From VHBM01 sp052386635 (GTDB taxonomy: Archaea; Thermoproteota; Nitrososphaeria; Nitrososphaerales; Nitrosopumilaceae), in contig JBQTJY010000103.1 of assembly GCA_052386635.1 (NCBI GenBank), positions 1 to 16,227 on the forward strand: a DNA stretch of 16,227 nucleotides, in the 5' to 3' direction. Numbering within the stretch: the stretch's first letter is position 1; every line of letters starts with the position of its first letter. Made by a program: the position numbers and the translations under genes. The notes beneath the pieces were generated by a model. It searched no databases. It saw nothing but the letters and a program-made list of their open reading frames with translations, and was not told the DNA's origin. Shown here one piece after another: positions 1-7,928 of this stretch.

Positions 1-1342
1 ACTCGTATACAGCTGCAAATATTGCGTCCTTGCTCCAAAATCCTGTTGTGATAAATGGAGCACCCATCAGGGCAAGACCTGCAGCCCACATAAACGCATA
101 TGTCTTTCTCATTTGTTTTCGCAGTCCACCCATGTCAGTCATGAACCTAGACCCAACAACATGCAATAACGACCCGGCTGCCATGAAAAGCGATGCCTTG
201 AACATTGCATGAGATATTAGATGAAAAAATCCAGCAGTATAACCATCAACAAACTGATATGATAATCCTGCAACGCCAAGTGCCATCATCATATAACCTA
301 TCTGAGATCCTGTCGAGTATGCAAGAACTTTTTTGATCTCAGGGTTTACCATTCCCTGTGTTGCAAGAAGTAGTGCAGTGATTGCGCCAACCCATGCTAC
401 GACTTCAAAGAACTGGTCTGCAAGAATTCCAGCTGCCCCCAGTGCAAAAAATAGCGGTCCTAGTCGTGCAACCAAAAATACGCCTGCCTTGACCATGGTT
501 GCTGCATGAATGAGTGCAGAAACGGCTGTAGGACCGGTCATGGCTTCCAAAAGCCACTCATTTAACGGAAACTGGGCAGACTTTCCAACTGCGCCGCCAA
601 ACAGCAAAACAGCTGCTGGGATCAATAGTCCTTGTGCAGACATCTCAGTTGCCCATGTTGTGTCGCCGATTAGCTCTTTGAATCCAAATGTTCCAGCAAA
701 TGCAAATATCAAAAACATTCCAGCAAGCATCATAACATCGCCAACCTTTGTCATGATGAATGCCTTCATTCCAGCATGTGTTGGAGAATAGTACTCCATT
801 ATGCCAAGTGCATAGTGTCCTTCTCTTCCAACATGATCCTTCTTTTTGTCTCGATACCAGAAACTAATCAGTGCATAGGAGGCAAGTCCTACTCCCTCCC
901 ATCCAAAGAATAGCTGCAGCAAGTTATCTGATAGTACGATAAGTTGCATTGAGCCAATAAAGAACATCATCCAGAACCAAAATCGAATAATGTCCTTGTC
1001 GCCTTTCATGTAGCCGGTACTATACACCATGATCAGAAATGATATCCAGCCAACAACGTTTGCCATGATTATGGCAAGAGGATCTGCAAGGACTCCTGCC
1101 TTTAGTCCAATTGATGAGATCCAAGATACTTGATCATGGATCTCATGTGCTTCAAGTGCAGCTGGTAGCATGGATGCAGCAGACAGTGCACTCATCAGTG
1201 AAAATCCAACCGCCACATATCCAGTAGCAGTCTTTGAGCCCCTGCCAACTGCTGGCATTATTAGTGCAGCAACAAATGGAATTATCCATACTGCCCATGC
1301 ATACATTCCACCTGCATCTAGTCCTAACCACTCAGTTGCCAT
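1..1342 (-). CDS. nuoL: NADH-quinone oxidoreductase subunit L (complex I antiporter-like subunit), 3' end outside the window
   Basis: Large membrane subunit of complex I, one of the Mrp-antiporter-like proton channels. The minus-strand frame opens at ATG 1342 and stays open for 447 codons to the left edge, so the C-terminal part, including the long lateral helix, is missing. Visible family marks are the TM5 glutamate E149 in the motif FFGWEGVGLASY, the TM7 lysine K254 in AVGKSAQFPLNEWL, and the stretch ALIHAATMVKAG (276-287). A charged loop of about 25 residues after TM5 (DKKKDHVGREGHYALG region, 165-190) is longer than in E. coli NuoL, as I recall that protein. The ATG lies 3 bases after the nuoM stop, so it is read from the same transcript. 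nuoN is expected beyond the edge but cannot be seen. Confidence 0.93.
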   Translation of the reverse strand, partial: MATEWLGLDAGGMYAWAVWIIPFVAALIMPAVGRGSKTATGYVAVGFSLMSALSAASMLPAALEAHEIHDQVSWISSIGLKAGVLADPLAIIMANVVGWISFLIMVYSTGYMKGDKDIIRFWFWMMFFIGSMQLIVLSDNLLQLFFGWEGVGLASYALISFWYRDKKKDHVGREGHYALGIMEYYSPTHAGMKAFIMTKVGDVMMLAGMFLIFAFAGTFGFKELIGDTTWATEMSAQGLLIPAAVLLFGGAVGKSAQFPLNEWLLEAMTGPTAVSALIHAATMVKAGVFLVARLGPLFFALGAAGILADQFFEVVAWVGAITALLLATQGMVNPEIKKVLAYSTGSQIGYMMMALGVAGLSYQFVDGYTAGFFHLISHAMFKASLFMAAGSLLHVVGSRFMTDMGGLRKQMRKTYAFMWAAGLALMGAPFITTGFWSKDAIFAAVYE

Positions 1343-1345
1343 AGG

Positions 1346-2905
1346 CTAGGCCCCCAGCACTCCTCTCATGTAAGGAATTATTTTATCAAAAAATATGTCA
1401 GGATAAATTCCAACAACCATTGTAAATCCAGCAAGCACCATCATTGGTGCAGTCATGTAATAGCTTGCCTCCTTTACGTTTGAAAGATTTTCTGGTAGCT
1501 TTCCAAAAAATACACGCTTTAGCATCCAAAGAATATATGACATTGTAAGAACGGTTCCGACAAGGCCTAGGCCAAAGGTTACCATTCGTAGTGTAGAGCC
1601 TTCCTCAAGAGCAGTCTCTAGTGCGCCATAAAATAGCGTCCACTCTCCCATAAATCCGCTAGTTGGAGGAACGCCCATTATTGTAAGTGCGCCTATTACT
1701 GCACAGACTGCAGTAATTGGCATCTTTCCTGCCAATCCTCCAAGCTTTGAGATGTTTCTAGTTCCAACCTGTACTATCAAAACACCTGCTGTCATGAAGA
1801 GGAGGCCCTTTCCAAGGCCGTGAGTAACATACATCATCTCAGCTCCTGAAAGACCAAGAACCGACATTGAGCCAATTCCAAATAGTATGTATCCCATCTG
1901 GCTAATGCTAGAATATGCAAAGAGTCGCTTGATGTCGTCTTGCATCAGTGCCATTGTTCCACCATAAATCATAGTCACAACACCCCAGAGGTGTAACCAT
2001 ATTGCAAGCTCACCATACTGCATCGGTAAAATTTGAACGATCAGTCTAAAGATTCCATATGCACCAATTCCGATCATTGCAGGAGACAATAGTGCACTAA
2101 TTGGAGTTGGTGCCGCACCGTGTGCATAAGGCAACCAAATATGGAAAAGAAATGCAGCAAGCTTTACTCCAAGACCAATAATTATTGCAACAGCAGCAAG
2201 TGTTACAACATCAGATGGAATGTCTGATTCACGAATGTCAGCAAAGTCAAAGCTTCCAACTGTTAGTCCAATTGTTAAAAATCCCAAGAGCAGGACAACT
2301 GCACCAACATGTGTCCAGAAAAAGAACATTAGTGCAATTCTTCGTTTTGGTCCGTCACCATAAAATGCAATCAAAAAGAAGCTTGGAATCAACATGACTT
2401 CAAAGAAAATGTAAAACTCGATTAGGTTTGTTGCAAGAACAGTTCCAAGCATTCCCATCGAAAATACCAGAAACATTGCAAAGTAGAGTCCAGAGTGAGA
2501 GTTCACATAACTTGTAAGTGCTGCTGACTCTACAACAGCAGTTGTGTGGCCTCCAGTAGTCGTAGTTGATTGGATGTGTTGATGCTCATAGTTTTCCTTG
2601 AACTTGTGTACCATGTATGGCTTTGAGTATAGTACTAAAATGGTACAGAGAACATAGATTATGATTGCAAATGGAATTGCAAGCCCATCAAGCAAAAATC
2701 CAAACTCGCCAAACAGCTCAGTCCATGGATAGTGTTCCTCATATTTTCCCCCAAGGGAGGCAAGAACTAGCAGTACTGTACAGTAAAGTAGTATGCCAAA
2801 GGTAAACCAAGTTGCGCTGTTTGGTCCTGCCTTTCTTCCAATGACATAGGCAACTGGTGAGAGTAACAGAGGCAGGAAAACTGCCTGTAATAATGCAAAT
2901 TCCAA
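1346..2905 (-). CDS. nuoM: NADH-quinone oxidoreductase subunit M (complex I antiporter-like subunit)
   Basis: Proton-channel membrane subunit of complex I, 519 residues, close to the usual 500. Multi-spanning hydrophobic protein with the TM5 glutamate E169 (IFFEVMLIPSFFL), the TM7 lysine K248 (GLGVKLAAFLFHIWLPYAHG), the loop motif APTPISALLS, and DDIKRLFAYSSISQMGY in the middle. The start is TTG at 2905, directly abutting the nuoK TAG stop; a hydrophobic segment follows immediately, so no later start fits better. A polar, His- and Thr-rich loop (about residues 99-138, with HQH and GGH) lies between TM segments 3 and 4 and is longer than I expect for bacterial NuoM. nuoM precedes nuoL here, the reverse of the order in E. 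coli. Confidence 0.94.
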   Translation of the reverse strand: MEFALLQAVFLPLLLSPVAYVIGRKAGPNSATWFTFGILLYCTVLLVLASLGGKYEEHYPWTELFGEFGFLLDGLAIPFAIIIYVLCTILVLYSKPYMVHKFKENYEHQHIQSTTTTGGHTTAVVESAALTSYVNSHSGLYFAMFLVFSMGMLGTVLATNLIEFYIFFEVMLIPSFFLIAFYGDGPKRRIALMFFFWTHVGAVVLLLGFLTIGLTVGSFDFADIRESDIPSDVVTLAAVAIIIGLGVKLAAFLFHIWLPYAHGAAPTPISALLSPAMIGIGAYGIFRLIVQILPMQYGELAIWLHLWGVVTMIYGGTMALMQDDIKRLFAYSSISQMGYILFGIGSMSVLGLSGAEMMYVTHGLGKGLLFMTAGVLIVQVGTRNISKLGGLAGKMPITAVCAVIGALTIMGVPPTSGFMGEWTLFYGALETALEEGSTLRMVTFGLGLVGTVLTMSYILWMLKRVFFGKLPENLSNVKEASYYMTAPMMVLAGFTMVVGIYPDIFFDKIIPYMRGVLGA

Positions 2906-3211
2906 CTAGCCTTTCAAACTCCTAAATTCTGCAATATCGACATTCTTGTACATCCTGTATGCTACGATGATTAGTGCTAGGCCTACTGCAACTTCGGCTG
3001 CAGCAATTGCAATAGAAAATAGTGCAAGTGTCTGGCCCCCGCTGTGTGGCAGAAATCTCGCAAAGGCAACCAAGTTAAGATTTGCCGCGTTGATTATTAT
3101 TTCAACTGCAAAAAGCATTCTGATTGCATTTCTTTTTACAGATAATCCATAGATTCCAATTCCTAAAAGTGCAATTGATACAATGAAAAAATCAATCAGC
3201 TCGTTGCTCAT
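2906..3211 (-). CDS. nuoK: NADH-quinone oxidoreductase subunit K
   Basis: Small membrane subunit of complex I, part of the proton path between NuoJ and NuoN. With the start at ATG 3211 it has 101 residues, matching the family length of about 100. It has three transmembrane helices and both conserved membrane glutamates: E37 in AVEIIINAANLNLV and E73 in SIAIAAAEVAVGLAL. A longer reading to 3235 is possible, but the Shine-Dalgarno GGGAGG (3221-3226) sits 9 bases before ATG 3211 and lies inside that longer frame, so I chose the shorter form. The gene overlaps the end of nuoJ by 20 bases, implying translational coupling. It abuts nuoM. Confidence 0.94.
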   Translation of the reverse strand: MSNELIDFFIVSIALLGIGIYGLSVKRNAIRMLFAVEIIINAANLNLVAFARFLPHSGGQTLALFSIAIAAAEVAVGLALIIVAYRMYKNVDIAEFRSLKG

Positions 3212-3704
3212 CTGCAACATCCTCCCTTCTTGCAAGTACTAGTGCACCAGTAACAGAACCTGCCAAGATAAGTGCCATCAAAACAAGTGCAGGCCAATAA
3301 TATGTCAAAAAGTCCTCGCCAATTAATCTAAAATCAACAGGTGGCTGGTCTGTTGTAACTGACTTTATACCAGAGTCTATTATCAAAGACCCTAATCCTA
3401 CCATCAAAACAAGCATCAAACCAATTCCCGCATATCGTCTTTTTGGATCTTCGACTTTGATGAAAATTAGTTCTCTTCTTACAAGCATAACTGTAAACAA
3501 GATCAAAACTGCAATCGAGCCAACATATACTGCGATTTGAAACATTGCAACAAAAGGAGAGTCAAGCAACAAAAAGAATCCTGCAATTCCGCCAAGGGCA
3601 CCCATCAGTGCAATTGAACCATAAATTAGTGAACGAAGCTCAAGTGCTGCAATTGCAGAGCCAATTGTCAAAACAGACAGTGCAAGAAATGTCGCATCAA
3701 CCAT
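3192..3704 (-). CDS. nuoJ: NADH-quinone oxidoreductase subunit J
   Basis: Membrane subunit of complex I with about five transmembrane helices, 170 residues. The best family mark is the TM3 segment FQIAVYVGSIAVLILFTVML, which resembles the conserved TM3 of bacterial NuoJ, where a pi-bulge helix links the quinone site to the antiporter subunits. The open frame extends to 3722, but GAGGTG (3711-3716) lies 6 bases before ATG 3704, and nothing like a Shine-Dalgarno precedes 3722. The start at 3704 gives an 8-base overlap with the nuoI stop, typical of this tightly packed operon. The C-terminus ends in a charged tail (RREDVADEQRAD) that overlaps the nuoK start. Confidence 0.92.
   Translation of the reverse strand: MVDATFLALSVLTIGSAIAALELRSLIYGSIALMGALGGIAGFFLLLDSPFVAMFQIAVYVGSIAVLILFTVMLVRRELIFIKVEDPKRRYAGIGLMLVLMVGLGSLIIDSGIKSVTTDQPPVDFRLIGEDFLTYYWPALVLMALILAGSVTGALVLARREDVADEQRAD
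3221..3226 (-). promoter_or_regulatory. Shine-Dalgarno that fixes the nuoK start
   Basis: GGGAGG on the minus strand, 9 bases before ATG 3211. It lies inside the end of nuoJ and inside the longer possible nuoK frame, so it argues for the 101-residue NuoK. Confidence 0.65.
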
Positions 3705-4194
3705 GTGAGGCACCTCGGTCATCTATCTGAATTTCTGCGTCTTGCTGGACCTGCGGCTTTACTTGTAGTTGTGATGGCGTGTAGATGAGCCCCTCCTTTG
3801 TAAAAGAGGATAGCTCATAATCGTTTGTCATGTAAAGAGCATAAAACGGACAGGCATCAACGCACAGTCCACAGAAAACACACTTTCCATAATCTATTTG
3901 TGGCATGATAGATTTTTTATTATGTTTCCAGTTTTCGTTTACCTTTACCATTGCAATTGCCTCTGCCACTCCTTCACATGCTATTGCACAGAGCTGACAA
4001 CCGGTGCATTTATCATGAAATAAAATATGGCGGCCCTTGTATCCAGCAATTCCAACTCCTGTTGTTGGATCAAACTGGTATCCGTCGCCTACAAACTTGA
4101 GCTTTTGCTCAGGATATCGTAGTGTAAATCGCTTTACTGCCAAGTGCTTTATGCCAGAGTTTAGTGCCTTGATTATTCCACTTGCTGTTCCCAT
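3697..4194 (-). CDS. nuoI: NADH-quinone oxidoreductase subunit I (2x[4Fe-4S] ferredoxin-like)
   Basis: Peripheral-arm subunit carrying clusters N6a and N6b, which pass electrons toward NuoB. 165 residues. Two complete four-cysteine motifs are visible: C63, C66, C69, C73 (CTGCQLCAIAC) and C105, C108, C111, C115 (CVFCGLCVDAC followed by PF). The first motif is followed by Glu rather than the usual Pro. The N-terminus (1-55) has the amphipathic LAVKRFTLRYPEQ segment typical of membrane-surface NuoI. The ATG is preceded by GGAGGG (4205-4210) with a 10-base spacer and immediately follows the nuoH stop. No NuoE/F/G gene is present in the operon, so what feeds electrons into these clusters cannot be told from the window. 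Confidence 0.96.
   Translation of the reverse strand: MGTASGIIKALNSGIKHLAVKRFTLRYPEQKLKFVGDGYQFDPTTGVGIAGYKGRHILFHDKCTGCQLCAIACEGVAEAIAMVKVNENWKHNKKSIMPQIDYGKCVFCGLCVDACPFYALYMTNDYELSSFTKEGLIYTPSQLQVKPQVQQDAEIQIDDRGASHG
3711..3716 (-). promoter_or_regulatory. Shine-Dalgarno that fixes the nuoJ start
   Basis: GAGGTG on the minus strand, 6 bases before ATG 3704, within the last codons of nuoI. It favours 3704 over the upstream ATG at 3722. Confidence 0.65.
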
Positions 4195-5493
4195 TTACAA
4201 TATTCCCTCCGGTCCCAGAACTCCAGCGTAAAGCAAGCCGAGTGCTATAAAGATGTTAACAAAAGCAAGTCCAATTAGTCGATACCAACCTACATGCAAC
4301 AGCAAGTCTATTCTAATTCTTGGAAAAACTCCTCTTGGTAGTAAAATGAAAAATATCACAGCTGCAGTTTTGAGTATAAACCACAAAGTTCCATTTAGCA
4401 TCTCTTGTGAAAATAGCGGCAGTCCTTCGATCTGTGCGTTTACTGGCCCCATAGTGATTCCTTCGTTAATTATTTCCTCAGGAAATGGTGGCCAGATCAT
4501 TGGACCCTGCCAGCCTCCCAAGAAAAGTACAACAAACAATCCAGCAAATGCATATAGTTTCAGATATGAGCCAAGCTGTACAAGCCCATACATCATACCT
4601 GAAAATTCTGTTAACCATCCTGCAACGATTTCGCTTTCTGCCTCTGGTAGATCAAATGGAATTCGTTCTAGCTCTGCAAGCATTGCAATAAAAAATACTA
4701 TAGCACCAATTGGCAAAAATGCAATCCACCAGTAAGTAGCCTGACTTTCTACAATTTCTGATAGATTTAGCGTTCCAGTTAGTATGACAACACCAAGCAA
4801 TGACAAGATAAGTGGTATTTCAAAGGATATCATTTGGTGCAATGCACGAATTCCGCCAATGAATGGGTACTTGCTGTTTGCAGACCATGAAGATAGTACT
4901 GTGATTATTGGAAAGAATCCAATTATTGCAAATACTGCAAGTAGCCCAACATCAACATCTGCAACTACAGTCTTTGGTGCAACAGGTATTAGCGAAACAA
5001 ATGCAGCTGCTGTACCAACAAACAAAAGTGGAGCTACCCAGAAAATAGGCTTGTCAGCCTTTGCTGGGATGATTATTTCTTTTGTGAGCAGTTTTATCCC
5101 ATCGCTCATTAATTGCAAAATCCCTTCTACCTTGCCACAATAAAATGGCCCAACTCTAAGCTGAAGTTTTGCAAGCATTTTCCTTTCAACAAAGATTACA
5201 CCTGCAGCAAGTAACGCACCAAAACCAAATCCTGGAAATGCTGCAATTCTAAAAAAGTCTGTTTGCATAAATGACTTTACTAGTGGAACTGACATTTCAG
5301 GATGTGTCATCCATGTAAATGCAAGAAATGGAGTCAGAAGATTGCCATCAATTATTGGCAAGTCAGCATAAAACAATAGTATTTGGATTGCTGGAATGCC
5401 AACAAGTGTCAGTAAGACAATTGCCCAGAAAATATTGTCAAGTATTGCCTTGATAAAATATCCTAGTCGAAACTTTGGTGCAATAACAGACAT
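4195..5493 (-). CDS. nuoH: NADH-quinone oxidoreductase subunit H
   Basis: Heel subunit of the membrane arm, forming much of the quinone chamber and the acidic proton path toward the antiporter modules. 432 residues, about 100 longer than bacterial NuoH. Family marks are ERKMLAKLQLRVGP (103-116), ELERIPFDLPEAESEIVAGW (264-283) followed by EFSGM, and the C-terminal PRGVFPRIRIDLL (386-398), the first cytoplasmic-loop and later quinone-chamber motifs. The acidic residues of the central loop are kept. The extra length lies mainly at the N-terminus (about 1-85) and in a loop of roughly 40 residues (317-360, rich in Pro and Glu) before the last helices. It abuts nuoD upstream and nuoI downstream. 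Confidence 0.95.
   Translation of the reverse strand: MSVIAPKFRLGYFIKAILDNIFWAIVLLTLVGIPAIQILLFYADLPIIDGNLLTPFLAFTWMTHPEMSVPLVKSFMQTDFFRIAAFPGFGFGALLAAGVIFVERKMLAKLQLRVGPFYCGKVEGILQLMSDGIKLLTKEIIIPAKADKPIFWVAPLLFVGTAAAFVSLIPVAPKTVVADVDVGLLAVFAIIGFFPIITVLSSWSANSKYPFIGGIRALHQMISFEIPLILSLLGVVILTGTLNLSEIVESQATYWWIAFLPIGAIVFFIAMLAELERIPFDLPEAESEIVAGWLTEFSGMMYGLVQLGSYLKLYAFAGLFVVLFLGGWQGPMIWPPFPEEIINEGITMGPVNAQIEGLPLFSQEMLNGTLWFILKTAAVIFFILLPRGVFPRIRIDLLLHVGWYRLIGLAFVNIFIALGLLYAGVLGPEGIL
4205..4210 (-). promoter_or_regulatory. Shine-Dalgarno for nuoI
   Basis: GGAGGG on the minus strand inside the last codons of nuoH, 10 bases before the nuoI ATG at 4194. Internal genes of this operon appear to use ribosome binding sites, while first genes look leaderless. 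Confidence 0.55.
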
Positions 5494-6627
5494 TTACCTA
5501 TCTGCCTCCACAGGCCAGTAGTTAAGACTCCAGTATACTGCTGGCATGTTTCCAAGTTTTTCTCCTCTTAGCAAGTATGGCATACAAATTAAATTTCTAA
5601 AGGATCCAACGCTAATTTTTACTCGATATGGCTCTGGCTTGCTTTTTGAAATAACATGCATTCCAAGTGCACCTCTTCCTGATTCGACTCTTCTATATAC
5701 TTCGACATCACCGCCTTTTGGGTTTGGCTTTAGCTTTACTCTGACAGAGCCAGACTTTGGCATCTTTTTTAGTGCATCTCGAATTATTCTACAGCTTTCA
5801 AGCATGTCAAGCCATGGAATTTTGGATCTTGCGTACGAGTCTCCGCTTTGTAAAACATTTGTTTGAAAGTCAAGATTTTCGTAAACATCGTATGGCTCTT
5901 TTTTCCTAATATCAAAGTCAACTCCACTTGCACGCAAAACAGAGCCTGTGGTACCTAGTCGTATTGCATCTTGTCTTGATAAGATGCCAGTGTTTTCTGT
6001 TCTTGATATTAGAATTGGGTTGTCATAGAAAATATCAGCATATTCCTTTATTCGTTTTTCAAAATAGTTTACCTGCCTTAGGCAGACGTCTTCAAAGTTT
6101 GCAGGAAGGTCATTTCGTATGCCTCCTGGAACAAAGTAGGCATGGGTTACTCTAGCTCCTGTAATTTTTTCTAAAAGATCAATGAGTAGTTCCCTGTCGC
6201 CTGTAGGCCACATAAACATTGTAGAGTGTCCAAGAAAAATTCCATAGATTGCAAGCCAGTACATGGTGTAAACACAACGATTCAGCTCAGACGCAATAAC
6301 TCTAACATACTTGGCACGTTCAGGAACTTCTAGTCCCAAAATTTCCTCAACTGCAAGACAATATGGGTATAGTATATTGCAAGAATCATGAATAACTGGT
6401 CTTTCAAGGTGTGGTATGTTTGTAATATAGTTACGATATTCTGCCATCTTTTCTTCGCCGCGGTGCACATATCCAGGGTCTGGATCACACGCAACAATAT
6501 AGTCACCATCTACCTGTACGATTAGTCTCATGTGGCCCGATCCTGGGTGCTGTGGTCCTACATTGAGTGTCATTATTCGCTCATCGACTTTTTCTAGCTG
6601 AAGTCCTGGTGGCAGTTGTGCAGTCAT
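5494..6627 (-). CDS. nuoD: NADH-quinone oxidoreductase subunit D (49 kDa, quinone-site subunit)
   Basis: Peripheral-arm subunit descended from the [NiFe]-hydrogenase large subunit; with NuoB and NuoH it forms the quinone reduction site. 377 residues. Visible motifs are GPQHP (24-28), HRGEEK (55-60), ELNRCVYTMYWLA (114-126) and ESGRGALG (315-322), ending in VEADR. The hydrogenase metal cysteines are absent, as in all NuoD. Two quinone-site positions look non-canonical: the loop after GPQHP is GSGHMR rather than the bacterial STHG form, and the segment before LAVEEIL (76-91) has Ile/His where most NuoD have the Asp-Tyr pair. The ATG has AGGT upstream (GGTAGATAAG before the ATG). It is separate from nuoC by 1 base; nuoC and nuoD are not fused. 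Confidence 0.96.
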   Translation of the reverse strand: MTAQLPPGLQLEKVDERIMTLNVGPQHPGSGHMRLIVQVDGDYIVACDPDPGYVHRGEEKMAEYRNYITNIPHLERPVIHDSCNILYPYCLAVEEILGLEVPERAKYVRVIASELNRCVYTMYWLAIYGIFLGHSTMFMWPTGDRELLIDLLEKITGARVTHAYFVPGGIRNDLPANFEDVCLRQVNYFEKRIKEYADIFYDNPILISRTENTGILSRQDAIRLGTTGSVLRASGVDFDIRKKEPYDVYENLDFQTNVLQSGDSYARSKIPWLDMLESCRIIRDALKKMPKSGSVRVKLKPNPKGGDVEVYRRVESGRGALGMHVISKSKPEPYRVKISVGSFRNLICMPYLLRGEKLGNMPAVYWSLNYWPVEADR

Positions 6628-6628
6628 C

Positions 6629-7360
6629 TTATCTACCTTTTATAGAAAAATCCTTTCGAAGTGGTGGTATGTCTGCCCAGTCTTCTGGAAGTAATAGTCG
6701 TCGATTATCTGGATGATTCTCAAAGTAAACACCTAACATTTCAAAACATTCTCTTTCGTGAAACTCGACACTGTAGAAAATGTCTCTCAGACTAGGAAGT
6801 CTTGTGCTATCTCTTCCCGGATTTGGGTTTTCTTCCCTTGGTGCACTTGTAGCAAGTGCAAGTATCTGTTTGCTAAGTTCCGGATCCGTATATGAGCCAA
6901 GATGATACACTACCTCAATTTTCTTTGCGTCCGGATAGTCTACGCCGCTAACTGATTCTGCATGATCAAAGTTTAGCTCGTCTCTAATGTATGATGCAAC
7001 GTCTTTGATGTCTTCTTTTTTTACGTTGATTCTAATCCTGTTTTGTTTTATGTAAGCAACTTCTGCTTTTGAGCCAAACTTTTGTGTTACCTTGTCAGCT
7101 AGTGATTTTTCAAACTTTGGAAGGTTTACTTGTGGTACAACATCTTCAGTCTCTACCTTTTCTTCAGTTTCTGGAACAATTTCTTCTACTGGAGCTGGTG
7201 CTGTCTCCTGTTCAACTGGTGCAGTGGTTTCAGTTGTGATAGTTTCGGCTGGTGCAGGTGTTGTTTCTTCAGATTTTTTTGTTTTACTTTTTGTTGTTCT
7301 TGGTTTACGTGTTCTTTTCTTTTTAGTGTCCTTAGTCTCAGTAGTATCAGAGGAGCTCAT
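6629..7360 (-). CDS. nuoC: NADH-quinone oxidoreductase subunit C with a charged N-terminal extension
   Basis: Peripheral-arm (30 kDa type) subunit that braces NuoD. The conserved domain spans about residues 80-243, with SVEFHERECFEMLGVYFENH (197-216) and LLLPEDWADIPPLRKDF (222-238) as diagnostic motifs. The first 75 residues are unusual and low in complexity: a Lys/Arg/Thr run (13-29) followed by a Pro/Glu/Thr-rich acidic stretch (31-73), probably disordered. The start is ATG 7360, 9 bases after the nuoB stop; I see no strong Shine-Dalgarno, and no internal ATG lies between the tail and the core, so the tail is probably translated. Related archaeal NuoC may carry similar tails, but I cannot confirm how conserved this one is. 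Confidence 0.94.
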   Translation of the reverse strand: MSSSDTTETKDTKKKRTRKPRTTKSKTKKSEETTPAPAETITTETTAPVEQETAPAPVEEIVPETEEKVETEDVVPQVNLPKFEKSLADKVTQKFGSKAEVAYIKQNRIRINVKKEDIKDVASYIRDELNFDHAESVSGVDYPDAKKIEVVYHLGSYTDPELSKQILALATSAPREENPNPGRDSTRLPSLRDIFYSVEFHERECFEMLGVYFENHPDNRRLLLPEDWADIPPLRKDFSIKGR

Positions 7361-7369
7361 TTTTGCGCA

Positions 7370-7885
7370 CTACCGAGCCTTCATTCTCTTAATTTTTTCT
7401 TGGAGTAGTATGCATCCTTGAATAAGAGTTTCAGGTCTTGGTGGACAGCCAGGCACATACACATCAACAGGTATTACCCCATCAATTCCTGGAAGAACGT
7501 TGTATGAATCAAAGTATAGTCCTCCAGTTATTGCGCATGCGCCCATTGCAATGACATATTTTGGCTCTGGCATTTGATCATAGACTAGTCTTAGTCGAGG
7601 GGCCATCTTTCTTGTGATGGTTCCCTGCACAACAACCAGATCACATTGCCTTAGTGATCCAAATGCCTCAATGATGCCAAATCTTTCAACATCATATCTT
7701 GGACCAGATGCAGCACCAAATTCGACGCTACAACAGGCAGTCTCTATGTGTACTGGCCAAAGTGACCACAGTCTACTCCAGTTGATGGCATATCCTAGAG
7801 GTTCGTCTATTGCCTTGACTAGAATATCTCCTAGCTTGCCAACAAACGCATTAACTCCGTGTGGGGTTACTAGTTCCTTTAACAA
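7370..7885 (-). CDS. nuoB: NADH-quinone oxidoreductase subunit B (cluster N2)
   Basis: Peripheral-arm subunit holding the terminal [4Fe-4S] cluster N2 that hands electrons to quinone. 171 residues. All four cluster cysteines are visible: tandem C51-C52 (ETACCSVEF), C117 (GACAITGG) and C147 (PGCPPRPE). The start is TTG at 7885, supported by GAGGT (7897-7901) 11 bases upstream; the protein begins 45 residues before the tandem cysteines, a normal spacing. It follows nuoA after about 43 bases, the widest gap in the operon. Assignment is secure. Confidence 0.97.
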   Translation of the reverse strand: MLKELVTPHGVNAFVGKLGDILVKAIDEPLGYAINWSRLWSLWPVHIETACCSVEFGAASGPRYDVERFGIIEAFGSLRQCDLVVVQGTITRKMAPRLRLVYDQMPEPKYVIAMGACAITGGLYFDSYNVLPGIDGVIPVDVYVPGCPPRPETLIQGCILLQEKIKRMKAR

Positions 7886-7896
7886 TTTGTGCCCTT

Positions 7897-7901
7897 ACCT
7901 C
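7897..7901 (-). promoter_or_regulatory. Shine-Dalgarno for nuoB TTG start
   Basis: GAGGT on the minus strand with an 11-base spacer to the TTG at 7885; it supports a non-ATG start. Confidence 0.55.
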
Positions 7902-7928
7902 TTAGTATGTTTAGAATTTTATTATAAT

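Noticed and set aside
510..791. Plus-strand frame of 93 codons
   Set aside because: Antisense to the conserved core of nuoL, with no independent signal.
4253..4735. Plus-strand open frame of 160 codons
   Set aside because: It lies wholly antisense to nuoH, whose conserved motifs are certain. Its product is compositionally odd and resembles no family.
7092..7421. Plus-strand frames encoding Ser/Val- or Phe/Cys-rich peptides
   Set aside because: They are the mirror image of the repetitive Lys/Thr/Glu codons of the NuoC tail and have no promoter or ribosome site.
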